From assembly GCF_004342445.1 (NCBI RefSeq), contig NZ_SLWW01000005.1, positions 62,001-126,000 of the forward strand: 64,000 nt of DNA. Reading direction: 5' to 3'. The notes below the pieces were generated by a model. The model ran no database searches. It was not told the DNA's origin and saw only the letters and a program-made list of their open reading frames with translations. Each line of letters starts with the position of its first letter. Positions within the stretch are counted from its first letter, which is position 1. The translations under genes were made by a program, and so were the position numbers. Below, piece by piece: positions 37,289 to 45,583 of the stretch. Origin of the DNA: Rhodovulum euryhalinum. GTDB taxonomy: Bacteria; Pseudomonadota; Alphaproteobacteria; Rhodobacterales; Rhodobacteraceae.

Positions 37289-39807
37289 CGCTGGCCGTCG
37301 CGGCCCGGATCGCCCGGCGCGAGTTGCGCGGCGGGCTGCGGGGCTTTTACGTCTTCCTCGCCTGCCTCGCGCTGGGCGTGGCGGCGATCGCCGCCGTGGG
37401 GTCGGTGCGCCAGAGCATCGAGGGTGGGCTCAAGCGCGAGGGCGCGGTGCTTCTGGGCGGCGACGCCGAGATGTCGCTGACCTACCGCTATGCCGAACCG
37501 GACGAGCGCGCCTGGATGGAGGATGTGGCGACCCGTGTCTCGGAGATCGTCGATTTCCGCTCGATGGTCGTGGTCGAACGCGATGGGGTGACGGAACGCG
37601 GCCTGACCCAGGTCAAGGGCGTGGACGGCGCCTATCCGTTGTACGGCACGGTGGAACTGGACCCCCCGATGCCGCTGGACACCGCGCTTGCGGGCGACGG
37701 CGCGGTGATGGAACGGGTCCTGGCCGACCGGCTGGGGCTGCGCCCGGGCGACCGGTTCCGGCTGGGCACGGCGGATTACACGCTCAGCGCCGTGCTGCTG
37801 CGCGAGCCGGACGGGGCAGGCGACGGTTTCGGCCTTGGCCCGCGGCTGATCCTGAGAACCGCGGCGCTCGAGGGGTCGGGTCTGCTGGCGCCTGGTACGC
37901 TTTACGAGACGAAATACCGTCTGGCGCTGCCCGTGGGGTCGGACATGGCCGCGCTGGAAACCAGGGCCGATGCCCGCTTTGCCGACAAGGGCATGCGCTG
38001 GCGCGACGCGCGGAACGGGGCGCCGGGCATGACGCGATTCGTGGACCGTATGGGATCGTTCCTGGTGCTGGTGGGCCTTGCGGGGTTGGCCGTCGGGGGC
38101 GTGGGCGTGTCGGCGGCGGTGCGGGCCTATCTCGACGGCAAGACCGAGGTCATCGCGATCCTCAAGACGCTGGGCGCCGAGGGGCGGACGATCCTTCTTG
38201 CCTACCTGATGCAGATCGGGACGCTGGCTGGGCTGGGGATCGTGCTGGGCCTGGCGCTTGGGGCGCTTGCGCCGATGGTGGCGGCCCCGTTCATCCAGGC
38301 GCAACTGCCCGTGCCGGTCCAGGTGTCGCTCCATCCCGGCCCCTTGGCCGAGGCGGCGCTGTATGGTGTTCTCACGGCGTTGCTGTTCACGCTCTGGCCG
38401 CTGGCGCGGACCGAGGAAGTGCGCGCGGCTGCGCTCTTCCGCGATGCCTCGGGGCAGGTCCGGGCCTGGCCGCGGCCGGTCTACATGGGGGTGACCGTCG
38501 CTCTTGCGGCGGCCCTGATCTGGATCGCGGCGTGGTTCTCGGGGGTGCCACAACTGGCGCTCTGGGCGGCTTTCGGGATCGTTGCGGCGCTGGGCCTGTT
38601 GGCGCTGGCCGCAGTGGGGCTCAGGCGCCTGGCGCGACGGCTTGCCCGGGCGCGGGCGGTGCGCGGGCGAACGGCGTTGCGTCTGGCGCTGGGCGCGGTG
38701 GGCGGCCCGGGGGGCGAGACCGTGTCGGTGGTTCTGTCGCTGGGGCTGGGCCTGTCGATCCTGGCCGCGATCGGCCAGATCGACGCCAACCTGCGCAGCG
38801 CGATCCAGCAGGAACTGCCCGAGCGCGCCCCTTCGTATTTCGTGGTCGACATCCAGCCCGACCAGCTGGACGGCTTTCTCGCGCGGCTGACCGGCGATCC
38901 GGGCGTCAGCAAGGTCGAGACCGCGCCGATGCTGCGGGGCGTCATCACCCGGATCAACGACCGGCCGGCCAAGGAGGTTGCGGGCGATCACTGGGTGATC
39001 CGCGGCGACCGCGGCGTGACCTATGCCGCGACGCCACCCGAGGGGACCATCGTGAACGCCGGCGCATGGTGGCCCGCCGATTATGACGGCCCCCCGGTGA
39101 TGAGCTTTGCCGACGAGGAGGCCGGGGAGATCGGGTTGAAGCTTGGCGATGCGGTCACCGTGAACATCCTCGGGCGCGACATCACTGCGACCGTCACCAG
39201 CTTTCGCGAGGTCGATTTCTCGACCGCGGGCATCGGCTTTGTGGTGACGATGAACCCCGCGGCGCTGATGGGGGCCCCGCATACCCATATTGCGACGGTC
39301 TATGCCGAGCCTGAGGCCGAGGCGGCGATCCTGCGCGACCTTGCCGAGGCCTATCCGAACATCACCGCGATCAGGGTGCGCGACGCGGTGGACCGCGTGG
39401 CCGAGGTGCTGTCCTCGCTGGCCGCGGCGATCGCCTATGGCGCATCGGCGACGCTGGTGACCGGCGTCATCGTGCTGATCGGTGCTGCGGCGGCGGGCGA
39501 ACGGACACGGGTCTTCGAATCGGCGGTGCTGAAGACCGTGGGCGCGGTGCGGGGCCAGGTGCTGGCCTATTTCGCGCTGCGATCGGCGATGCTGGGGGCG
39601 GCGGCGGGCACGGTCGCCATCGTCGCGGGCGGGGTCGCGGGCTGGGCGGTGATGGAATTCGTGATGATGGGCGGCTACGAATTCGAGCCGGTCTCGGCGC
39701 TGGCCATCGTGCTGGGCGGGGCTGCGGCGACGCTTCTGGCCGGGCTCGCCTTCGCCTGGCGGCCGCTTGCGGCACGCCCCGCCCGGGTATTGCGCGCAAG
39801 GGAATAG
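37285..39807 (+). CDS. ybbP: YbbP-type FtsX-like ABC transporter permease
   Basis: An 840-residue permease with two FtsX-like repeats: an N-terminal helix, a large periplasmic domain, and groups of helices near 255-400 and 470-500, then a second periplasmic domain and a final FtsX block (about 710-840). The final block includes FESAVLKTVGAVRGQVLAYF, and the first contains EVIAILKTLGAEGRTI, the paired FtsX coupling segments. The partner ATPase overlaps by four bases. The substrate is unknown; the esterase neighbour suggests a lipid link. Confidence 0.92.
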   Translation: MTLAVAARIARRELRGGLRGFYVFLACLALGVAAIAAVGSVRQSIEGGLKREGAVLLGGDAEMSLTYRYAEPDERAWMEDVATRVSEIVDFRSMVVVERDGVTERGLTQVKGVDGAYPLYGTVELDPPMPLDTALAGDGAVMERVLADRLGLRPGDRFRLGTADYTLSAVLLREPDGAGDGFGLGPRLILRTAALEGSGLLAPGTLYETKYRLALPVGSDMAALETRADARFADKGMRWRDARNGAPGMTRFVDRMGSFLVLVGLAGLAVGGVGVSAAVRAYLDGKTEVIAILKTLGAEGRTILLAYLMQIGTLAGLGIVLGLALGALAPMVAAPFIQAQLPVPVQVSLHPGPLAEAALYGVLTALLFTLWPLARTEEVRAAALFRDASGQVRAWPRPVYMGVTVALAAALIWIAAWFSGVPQLALWAAFGIVAALGLLALAAVGLRRLARRLARARAVRGRTALRLALGAVGGPGGETVSVVLSLGLGLSILAAIGQIDANLRSAIQQELPERAPSYFVVDIQPDQLDGFLARLTGDPGVSKVETAPMLRGVITRINDRPAKEVAGDHWVIRGDRGVTYAATPPEGTIVNAGAWWPADYDGPPVMSFADEEAGEIGLKLGDAVTVNILGRDITATVTSFREVDFSTAGIGFVVTMNPAALMGAPHTHIATVYAEPEAEAAILRDLAEAYPNITAIRVRDAVDRVAEVLSSLAAAIAYGASATLVTGVIVLIGAAAAGERTRVFESAVLKTVGAVRGQVLAYFALRSAMLGAAAGTVAIVAGGVAGWAVMEFVMMGGYEFEPVSALAIVLGGAAATLLAGLAFAWRPLAARPARVLRARE

Positions 39808-39856
39808 GATGCACTCCCGGGGCTTGCGCACCGCTTTCCAGCGTTGGGCGTGGCCA

Positions 39857-39874
39857 GCGCCCCTCGCGGGGCGC
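39857..39874. terminator. hairpin between convergent permease and binding-protein genes
   Basis: GCGCCCC pairs with GGGGCGC (7 bp, perfect) around a TCGC loop in the 93-base gap between the two stop codons. No T-run is present. Confidence 0.5.
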
Positions 39875-39900
39875 GGACGCATGCACGTTCTGACCGCCGC

Positions 39901-41370
39901 TCAGTCGATCCAGCGCACCGCCGTCAGGTCGTTGGCCTGGGTGGGTGCGTTTTCCCAAAGCCCGTCGATCCGGGCGTTTGCGACCCCTGTCTTGGCAAGC
40001 TGGAAGAGGTAGCCGTTGACGTGATCCTCGGCGATCATCCGCTGCGCCGCCTTGAGGATCTCCGAGCGCGCCGCCGGATCGGTCGTGCCGGTCAGCCGCT
40101 CCATCAGCGCCACGAACTCGGGCTTGCCGTATCCGAAATAGTAGTCCGGCCGCGCATATATGTTGATGTCCATCGGTTCGGTATGGCTGACGATGGTCAG
40201 GTCGAAATCCCGGCCCTTGAACACCTGTTCCAGCCATTGCGCCCATTCGAGATTGGTGATCTCGGTTTCGATCCCGACCGCGCGCAGCTGGGCCGCGACG
40301 ATCTCGCCACCGCGCCGCGCATAGGCGGGGGGCGGCAGGGCGAGCCGCAGCTTCAGCGCCGTCTGCCCGGCCTCGGCCAGCAAGGTCCGGGCCCTGTCCG
40401 GATCGTGGGCCGAAAGCCCGGTCAGATCCACGTAGTCGGGATTGTGCGGCGCGAAATGGGTGCCGATGGGGGTGCCATAGCCGAACATCGCCCCGTCGAT
40501 GATGTCCTGCCGGTCGATCGCATGCGCGATCGCCGCGCGCACCCGCATGTCGTCCAGCGGGGCCGCGCGGTTGTTCATCGCGAGGATCGTCTCTCCTTCG
40601 GTCGAGCCGACGATCACCGTGAACCGGGGGTCGGCCTCGAACTGGGCCAGCGTCTCGGGCGCGGGAAAGTTCGGGAAGGCGTCGACATCGCCCGCCATCA
40701 TCGCCGCGAAGGCCGCGCTGGGGTCCGAGATGAACTTGAACGTGGCCTTGTCCAGCGCGGGCGCCGCGCCCCAGTAGGCGTCGTTCCGGGCGATCTCGAC
40801 GCGGTCGCCCTGCACCCAGCGGTCGAACCGGAACGGGCCGGTGCCCACGGGGGCGGTGGCCGCCTTGTCCACGCTTTCGGGGGCCACGATCACCGCATCG
40901 CCCCAGGCCATGTTGAACGGAAAGCTGCCGTCCGGCGCCTTGAGCGTGACCCGCACGGTCAGCGGGTCCACCACCTCGACGCGCTCGATTCCCGAGAACA
41001 GGGCCTTCTGCGCGTTGGTGCTGTCCTCGGCTCGGGCGCGGTCCAGGCTGAAGCGGACATCCTCGGCATCCATCGCGGTGCCGTCATGGAAGGTCACGCC
41101 GTCCCGCAGGTGGAAGGTGTAGACTGTCGCCTCGGTGTTCGCCTCCCACCGCTGGGCAAGGCCGGGTACGACGGACCCGTCCGGGGCAAATCGGGTCAGC
41201 CCCTCGAAGACGTTGGCATAGACCACCTCGTCGATGGCGGCGGCCGCGCCGCTCGTGGGGTCGAGGTTCGGCGGTTCCAGCACCATGCCGATGGTGATCC
41301 TGTCCCCGGCGGCGAGGGCCTGGCCCGCGGCAAGCGCGAGGCAGAGGGCGGCGGTCGGAACGAGGTTCAT
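39901..41370 (-). CDS. peptide/nickel-type ABC transporter substrate-binding protein (orphan)
   Basis: A 489-residue family 5 periplasmic binding protein with a signal peptide ([20 protein letters not shown]). The first mature strand leads to [20 protein letters not shown] and the fold-typical [30 protein letters not shown] is the conserved family 5 block. ATG 41370 has AAGGGAGA upstream. No permease or ATPase gene adjoins it, so it must serve a transporter encoded elsewhere. Substrate is unknown, probably a peptide or another modified small molecule. Confidence 0.9.
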   Translation of the reverse strand: MNLVPTAALCLALAAGQALAAGDRITIGMVLEPPNLDPTSGAAAAIDEVVYANVFEGLTRFAPDGSVVPGLAQRWEANTEATVYTFHLRDGVTFHDGTAMDAEDVRFSLDRARAEDSTNAQKALFSGIERVEVVDPLTVRVTLKAPDGSFPFNMAWGDAVIVAPESVDKAATAPVGTGPFRFDRWVQGDRVEIARNDAYWGAAPALDKATFKFISDPSAAFAAMMAGDVDAFPNFPAPETLAQFEADPRFTVIVGSTEGETILAMNNRAAPLDDMRVRAAIAHAIDRQDIIDGAMFGYGTPIGTHFAPHNPDYVDLTGLSAHDPDRARTLLAEAGQTALKLRLALPPPAYARRGGEIVAAQLRAVGIETEITNLEWAQWLEQVFKGRDFDLTIVSHTEPMDINIYARPDYYFGYGKPEFVALMERLTGTTDPAARSEILKAAQRMIAEDHVNGYLFQLAKTGVANARIDGLWENAPTQANDLTAVRWID

Positions 41371-41512
41371 TCGTCGGTCTCCCTTACGACTCCTGTGTCC
41401 ATCTGACGGCGCGGTTGCGTCCAAGGCAAGTGCGCGGCGACTCGATCTGCTGGATTCTGCGCTGCAGCATCGTATAAGCTGTCTCACCCGGGACGAACCG
41501 AGGGAGGAGCGG

Positions 41513-42331
41513 ATGAGCGCAAGTGGACAGCAACGCCAGATGACGGCGTCCGAGGTGCGGGCGCGCAAGGGCGGCACGCCGCTGGTATGCCTGACAGCCT
41601 ATACGACGCCGGTGGCGCGGCTGGTCGATGCGGAGTGTGACATCGTTCTGGTGGGCGACAGCGTCGGCATGGTGCTGCACGGGTTGCCGTCCACGCTGGG
41701 TGTGACGATGGAGATGATGGTCCTGCACGGCCAGGCTGTGGCCCGCGGGTTGAGCCGCGCGCTGATGGTGATCGACATGCCCTTCGGCAGCTACGAGGAG
41801 GGCCCCGAACAGGCCTTTCGCAATGCCGCCCGCCTGATGGCCGAGACCGGGGCGGGCGCGGTCAAGCTGGAAGGCGGCATTGCGATGGCCGACACGATCC
41901 GCTTCCTGACCGCCCGGTCGATCCCGGTGATGGCCCATGTCGGGCTGACGCCGCAGGCGATCAACACGCTGGGCGGCTACAAGGTGCAGGGCCGGGGCGA
42001 GGATGCCCACCGCGTGCTGGCCGATGCCCGTGCCGTGGCCGACGCGGGCGCCTTCGCAGTGGTGCTGGAAAAGGTGCCCGCGGCGCTGGCCGACCGGATC
42101 ACCGCAGAGGTGCCGGTTCCCACCATCGGGATCGGCGCATCGGCGGGCTGCGACGGACAGGTGCTGGTGGTGGACGACATGCTGGGATTGTTCACCGATT
42201 TCAAACCGAAATTCGTCAGGCGCTATGCCGAACTGGGGCACGCTGCCGGTGCGGCGATCGCGGCCTATGCCGAGGAGGTGCGCGCGCGCCGCTTTCCCGG
42301 CCCCGGCCATGTCTTCGGAGAGGCGCCGTGA
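41513..42331 (+). CDS. panB: 3-methyl-2-oxobutanoate hydroxymethyltransferase
   Basis: A 272-residue PanB that makes ketopantoate from 2-oxoisovalerate and methylene-tetrahydrofolate, the first step of pantothenate synthesis. It has [24 protein letters not shown] with the metal-binding Asp, VKLEGG, and AHVGLTPQ, and later VLEKVP with the catalytic Glu. ATG 41513 follows GAGGGAGGAG at good spacing. The stop overlaps the panC start (GTGA at 42328-42331). Confidence 0.97.
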   Translation: MSASGQQRQMTASEVRARKGGTPLVCLTAYTTPVARLVDAECDIVLVGDSVGMVLHGLPSTLGVTMEMMVLHGQAVARGLSRALMVIDMPFGSYEEGPEQAFRNAARLMAETGAGAVKLEGGIAMADTIRFLTARSIPVMAHVGLTPQAINTLGGYKVQGRGEDAHRVLADARAVADAGAFAVVLEKVPAALADRITAEVPVPTIGIGASAGCDGQVLVVDDMLGLFTDFKPKFVRRYAELGHAAGAAIAAYAEEVRARRFPGPGHVFGEAP

Positions 42332-43191
42332 CTGCCCCGATCCTGCGGCGGCTGGCCGATCTGCGTGCCCTGACCGCGCGCTGGCGCGCCGAGGGTGCAC
42401 GGGTGGCCGTGGTGCCGACGATGGGGGCGCTGCATGCGGGCCACCTGAGCCTGGTCGAGGCGGCCAAGGCCGGCTGTGACCGGGTGATCGTGACGATCTT
42501 CGTGAACCCCCGGCAGTTCGACAACCCGGACGACCTGGCGAAATACCCCCGCACCGAGCACGGCGATGCCGCGAAACTGGCGCCGCTAGCGGTCGATGCG
42601 ATCTACGCCCCCGACCCCGATCAGGTCTATCCCGAGGGGTTCGCGACCACGGTCTCGGTTTCGGGGGTCAGTGCGGGGCTGTGTGGTGCCCACCGGCCCG
42701 GCCATTTCGACGGGGTGGCGACCGTGGTCACCAAGCTGTTCCTTCAGACGCAGGCCGATCAGGCGTTCTTCGGCGAGAAGGACTATCAGCAACTGATGGT
42801 GGTCCGGCGGCTGGTCCGGGACCTCGACATCCCCATCGGGATCGTCGGCTGCGCCACCGTGCGCGAGGTGGACGGGCTGGCATTGTCCTCGCGCAACGTG
42901 CGCCTTTCGGCAAGGGCGCGGGCGCAGGCGCCGGCGCTTTTCCAGACGCTGACAGAGGCATCCCGGGCCCTTCGGGCGGGTGTTCCGGTGGCCCAGGCGC
43001 TTTCGGCTGCGCGGGCGGCGATCCTGGCGGGCGGCTTTTCCGAGGTGGAGTACCTCGAGTTGCGGTCGGCCGCGACGCTTGTGCCGCTTGACGCGGTGAC
43101 GGTTCCCGCGCGGTTGCTGGTGGCGGCGCATCTCGACGGCGTGCGCCTGATCGACAACGTACCAATCGTACCGGAACGCGCCGCAAGCTGA
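42328..43191 (+). CDS. panC: pantoate--beta-alanine ligase
   Basis: A 287-residue PanC that condenses pantoate with beta-alanine using ATP. Nucleotidylyl-transferase landmarks are [15 protein letters not shown] (HIGH-like), [31 protein letters not shown] and LSSRN with the KMSK-like loop. The GTG start overlaps panB by four bases, so the two enzymes are made together. It ends 37 bases before the convergent deacylase gene. Confidence 0.97.
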   Translation: MTAPILRRLADLRALTARWRAEGARVAVVPTMGALHAGHLSLVEAAKAGCDRVIVTIFVNPRQFDNPDDLAKYPRTEHGDAAKLAPLAVDAIYAPDPDQVYPEGFATTVSVSGVSAGLCGAHRPGHFDGVATVVTKLFLQTQADQAFFGEKDYQQLMVVRRLVRDLDIPIGIVGCATVREVDGLALSSRNVRLSARARAQAPALFQTLTEASRALRAGVPVAQALSAARAAILAGGFSEVEYLELRSAATLVPLDAVTVPARLLVAAHLDGVRLIDNVPIVPERAAS

Positions 43192-43228
43192 ACCCGCGGG
43201 GCGCGAGGGCGCCGGGGGCCGTCGGCCG

Positions 43229-44518
43229 CTAGCCGGTCAGCAAATCCCCCAGCGTCCGCGCCATCACGCGGGCCGCGTCCACCATGTCGTCGATGCCGAC
43301 CCATTCGTCGGGCTGGTGGGCGAGGTCCAGGATGCCGGGGCCATAGGCGATGCAGTTCTTCAGCCTGCCGATCCGGTCGATATGCTTCTGGTCGTAGGTG
43401 CCCGGCGACACCACGAAATCGGGCGGCCGGCCCAGCACCGTCTCGATCGCCCGGGCCACGGCCTGCACCACGGGCGCGTCAGGCTCGGCCATCGTGGGCA
43501 GCACCTCGAAGAGTTCGCGGATCTCGTAGTCGAAGCCGGGGCGGCCGGCCCTGACCCGTTCCATCATCGCCCGGACCTCGGCCTTGACCTCGCCGATGTC
43601 CTCCTCGATCAGGAAGCGGCGGTCGATGGTGATGCGGCAGCGGTCTGGCACGCAAGGCGCGGGCAGGCCGGTGTAGTCTGGGGCCTGTTCCGGCGCGCCG
43701 CCGTGGATCGCGTTGATGTTCAACGTGGAATTCCGGGCGCCGTCAGGGACCACCGGCATCTCGGTATGCTTGCCCGCCAACAGCGGGAACAGCGTGGCCT
43801 CCATCTCGGCCAGCACCGCGCCCATGTGGCGCACGGCGCAGTCGCCGAGAAACGGCATCGAGCCGTGCGCGATTCGGCCCTTGGTCTCGATCTCGGCCCA
43901 CCAGACGCCGCGATGGCCGAGGCAGATGCGGTCCTTGTTCAGGGGCTCTGGGATGATGACGTGCTGGACGCGCGTGGGATCGAACCAGCCGCGTTCGGCC
44001 AGCCAGGCAACTCCGCCATAGCCGCCCGATTCCTCGTCCGCTGTCGCGCTGATCTCGACCGCGCCGCGGTAGTCGGGGCAGGTCTCGACGAAGGCCTCGG
44101 CGGCGATGATCGCGGCCGCCAGCCCGCCCTTCATGTCGCAGGCCCCGCGGCCATAGACGCGGCCATCCCGCACCTCGCCGCCAAAGGGATCGACCGACCA
44201 GCCATGGCCCACCTCGACCACGTCGTGATGGCCGTTGAAATGCACGCATTCACCGGGGCCGCCCGCGCCCTCGTGCCGGGCCACGAGGTTCCAGCGCGGA
44301 TGCGCCTCGCTGTCGGCCGGCGCGCCGGTTGCGCGGATCAATTCGACCCCGAAGCCCCCGGCCGCCAGCCGCGCGGCGAGGTAGTCGCAGATCTCGCGGT
44401 ACTGCCGCCCCGGGGGGTTCAGCGTGGGAAAGCGGATCAGGTCCTGCGTCAACGCCACCAGATCGCCGCGCCGCCCGGCCACCGCCGCCTCGAGCCTCTG
44501 CCATGTCGCCTCGTCCAT
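43229..44518 (-). CDS. M20 family deacylase (ArgE/DapE-like)
   Basis: A 429-residue zinc amidohydrolase of peptidase family M20, ArgE/DapE group. Metal-site motifs are visible: HFNGHHDVVE (His and Asp), GRGACDMKGG, ATADEESGG (catalytic Glu and metal Glu), and a C-terminal GTYDQKHIDR segment holding the last ligand region. A dimerisation lid lies in the middle. ATG 44518 is preferred to an upstream in-frame start 36 bases earlier because the fold begins there. The substrate cannot be fixed: acetylornithine, succinyl-diaminopimelate or another N-acyl amino acid are all possible. Confidence 0.88.
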   Translation of the reverse strand: MDEATWQRLEAAVAGRRGDLVALTQDLIRFPTLNPPGRQYREICDYLAARLAAGGFGVELIRATGAPADSEAHPRWNLVARHEGAGGPGECVHFNGHHDVVEVGHGWSVDPFGGEVRDGRVYGRGACDMKGGLAAAIIAAEAFVETCPDYRGAVEISATADEESGGYGGVAWLAERGWFDPTRVQHVIIPEPLNKDRICLGHRGVWWAEIETKGRIAHGSMPFLGDCAVRHMGAVLAEMEATLFPLLAGKHTEMPVVPDGARNSTLNINAIHGGAPEQAPDYTGLPAPCVPDRCRITIDRRFLIEEDIGEVKAEVRAMMERVRAGRPGFDYEIRELFEVLPTMAEPDAPVVQAVARAIETVLGRPPDFVVSPGTYDQKHIDRIGRLKNCIAYGPGILDLAHQPDEWVGIDDMVDAARVMARTLGDLLTG

Positions 44519-44634
44519 GCCGGCAAGCCTAGCCTGCCCCGATTGCCGCGGCAATCGCGCCGCGGCGTCGGGTCGGGGTGCAAATCGACCCCGATGTGCC
44601 TATATCAGGTGCCAATAGACAGATGCGAGGCGCC

Positions 44635-44679
44635 ATGACCGAGATGCCCCGTTCCGCGGCCCGCGAGGACCCTAGATGA
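44635..44679 (+). CDS. possible 14-residue leader peptide coupled to the next gene
   Basis: ATG 44635 follows GAGG at four bases and encodes MTEMPRSAAREDPR, ending in TGA at 44677-44679 that overlaps the next ATG (44676). TATATC at 44601-44606 could be a -10 element in the right place for this start. The arrangement suggests translational coupling or a small leader, but a frame this short can occur by chance. Confidence 0.3.
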   Translation: MTEMPRSAAREDPR

Positions 44680-44939
44680 TCGCCCTGCTTCGCTTCATGT
44701 TGCTGGCGTTCGTTGTTCTTACAGTCGTCTATGTCTGCGTCTCGCTCTATTCCCGCGCGGTCCGGCGCGGCAAGCTGGAACGCGAATGGGACGAGGAGAT
44801 TCGCGTCGGCGACCGCAAGGCCTATGTCCGCGAGGGGCTTGAGGCCTACGACCAATCGCTCAGGCGCCGGCTGATCGCTGGCGTCTACATCATCCCGATG
44901 ATCGTCATCGGCACGATCATCTACATCGTGAACTATTAG
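44676..44939 (+). CDS. small two-helix membrane protein, unknown
   Basis: An 87-residue protein with an N-terminal helix (about 3-26, rich in Leu and Val) and a C-terminal helix (about 67-86), joined by a charged cytoplasmic stretch (RRGKLEREWDEEIRVGDRKA). I do not recognise a named family. It is followed after 10 bases by the DUF1523 gene and the two are probably one transcript; conservation of the pair would point to a shared envelope role. Confidence 0.82.
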   Translation: MIALLRFMLLAFVVLTVVYVCVSLYSRAVRRGKLEREWDEEIRVGDRKAYVREGLEAYDQSLRRRLIAGVYIIPMIVIGTIIYIVNY

Positions 44940-44949
44940 CGAGGCTGCG

Positions 44950-45576
44950 ATGGCATATGTGAAATGGACCTTTCTTGCGGTGCTGGCCGCGCTGGTCATA
45001 TCGTTCCTGCATTACACGCTGCCACAGCACGAGGTGGTGCGGATCAACCGGGTTTTCGAAAGCCAGGTGACGGTCGGTGACAATGCGATCTTCTGGCAGG
45101 GTCCGGCGGCAGGCGAAGGCGAGCAGGGCAATGCGCGTTTCGTCAATTTCCTCGAGACCTTCACCCCCGAGGGCAAGGCGGTGGTGTTCCGCAACGAGGA
45201 TACCGGCTGGGGCTGGCCGCCCTATTTCAAGTTTGACACCTCGAACCTGCAGGCCGAGGCGGGCGACCTGACCTCGACCAAGGACAACCCGGAATGGGTG
45301 GTCATTACCCATTACGGCTGGCGCAACGAATATCTCTCGATCTATCCCAACGCCATCTCGGCGCGGCCGGTGGACGGGCCCGACGTGACCATCATCCCGT
45401 GGTTCAACATCGTCTTCCTGTTCGGCTTCGGGGTGTTCGTGCTGTGGATCTGGACGCTGGTCGCGCGATTCAAGGAAGACCGGATCGAGCCGCTGCTCGA
45501 CGAGGCGGGCGAGATGATCGACAGCGTCGAGGATCGCACCAGCAGCCTGTGGCGGCGGCTTTTCGGCCGCAGGTGA
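44950..45576 (+). CDS. DUF1523 family membrane protein
   Basis: A 208-residue protein with an N-terminal membrane helix (about 5-22), a periplasmic domain (VRINRVFESQVTVG through NEYLSIYPNAISA) and a second helix near 150-170, then a cytoplasmic tail that looks helical (EPLLDEAGEMIDSVEDRTSS). The pattern matches DUF1523, a family found mainly in Rhodobacterales with no known function. ATG 44950 comes 10 bases after the small membrane protein. It converges with the aldehyde dehydrogenase gene 7 bases on. Confidence 0.85.
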   Translation: MAYVKWTFLAVLAALVISFLHYTLPQHEVVRINRVFESQVTVGDNAIFWQGPAAGEGEQGNARFVNFLETFTPEGKAVVFRNEDTGWGWPPYFKFDTSNLQAEAGDLTSTKDNPEWVVITHYGWRNEYLSIYPNAISARPVDGPDVTIIPWFNIVFLFGFGVFVLWIWTLVARFKEDRIEPLLDEAGEMIDSVEDRTSSLWRRLFGRR

Positions 45577-45583
45577 CGCGGGC

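Noticed and set aside
37009-39882. Very long minus-strand open frame (957 codons) opposite the YbbP-type gene
   Set aside because: It is the GC-rich complement of a real permease; its composition (Arg, His, Gln and Pro heavy) is typical of shadow frames and it has no motifs.
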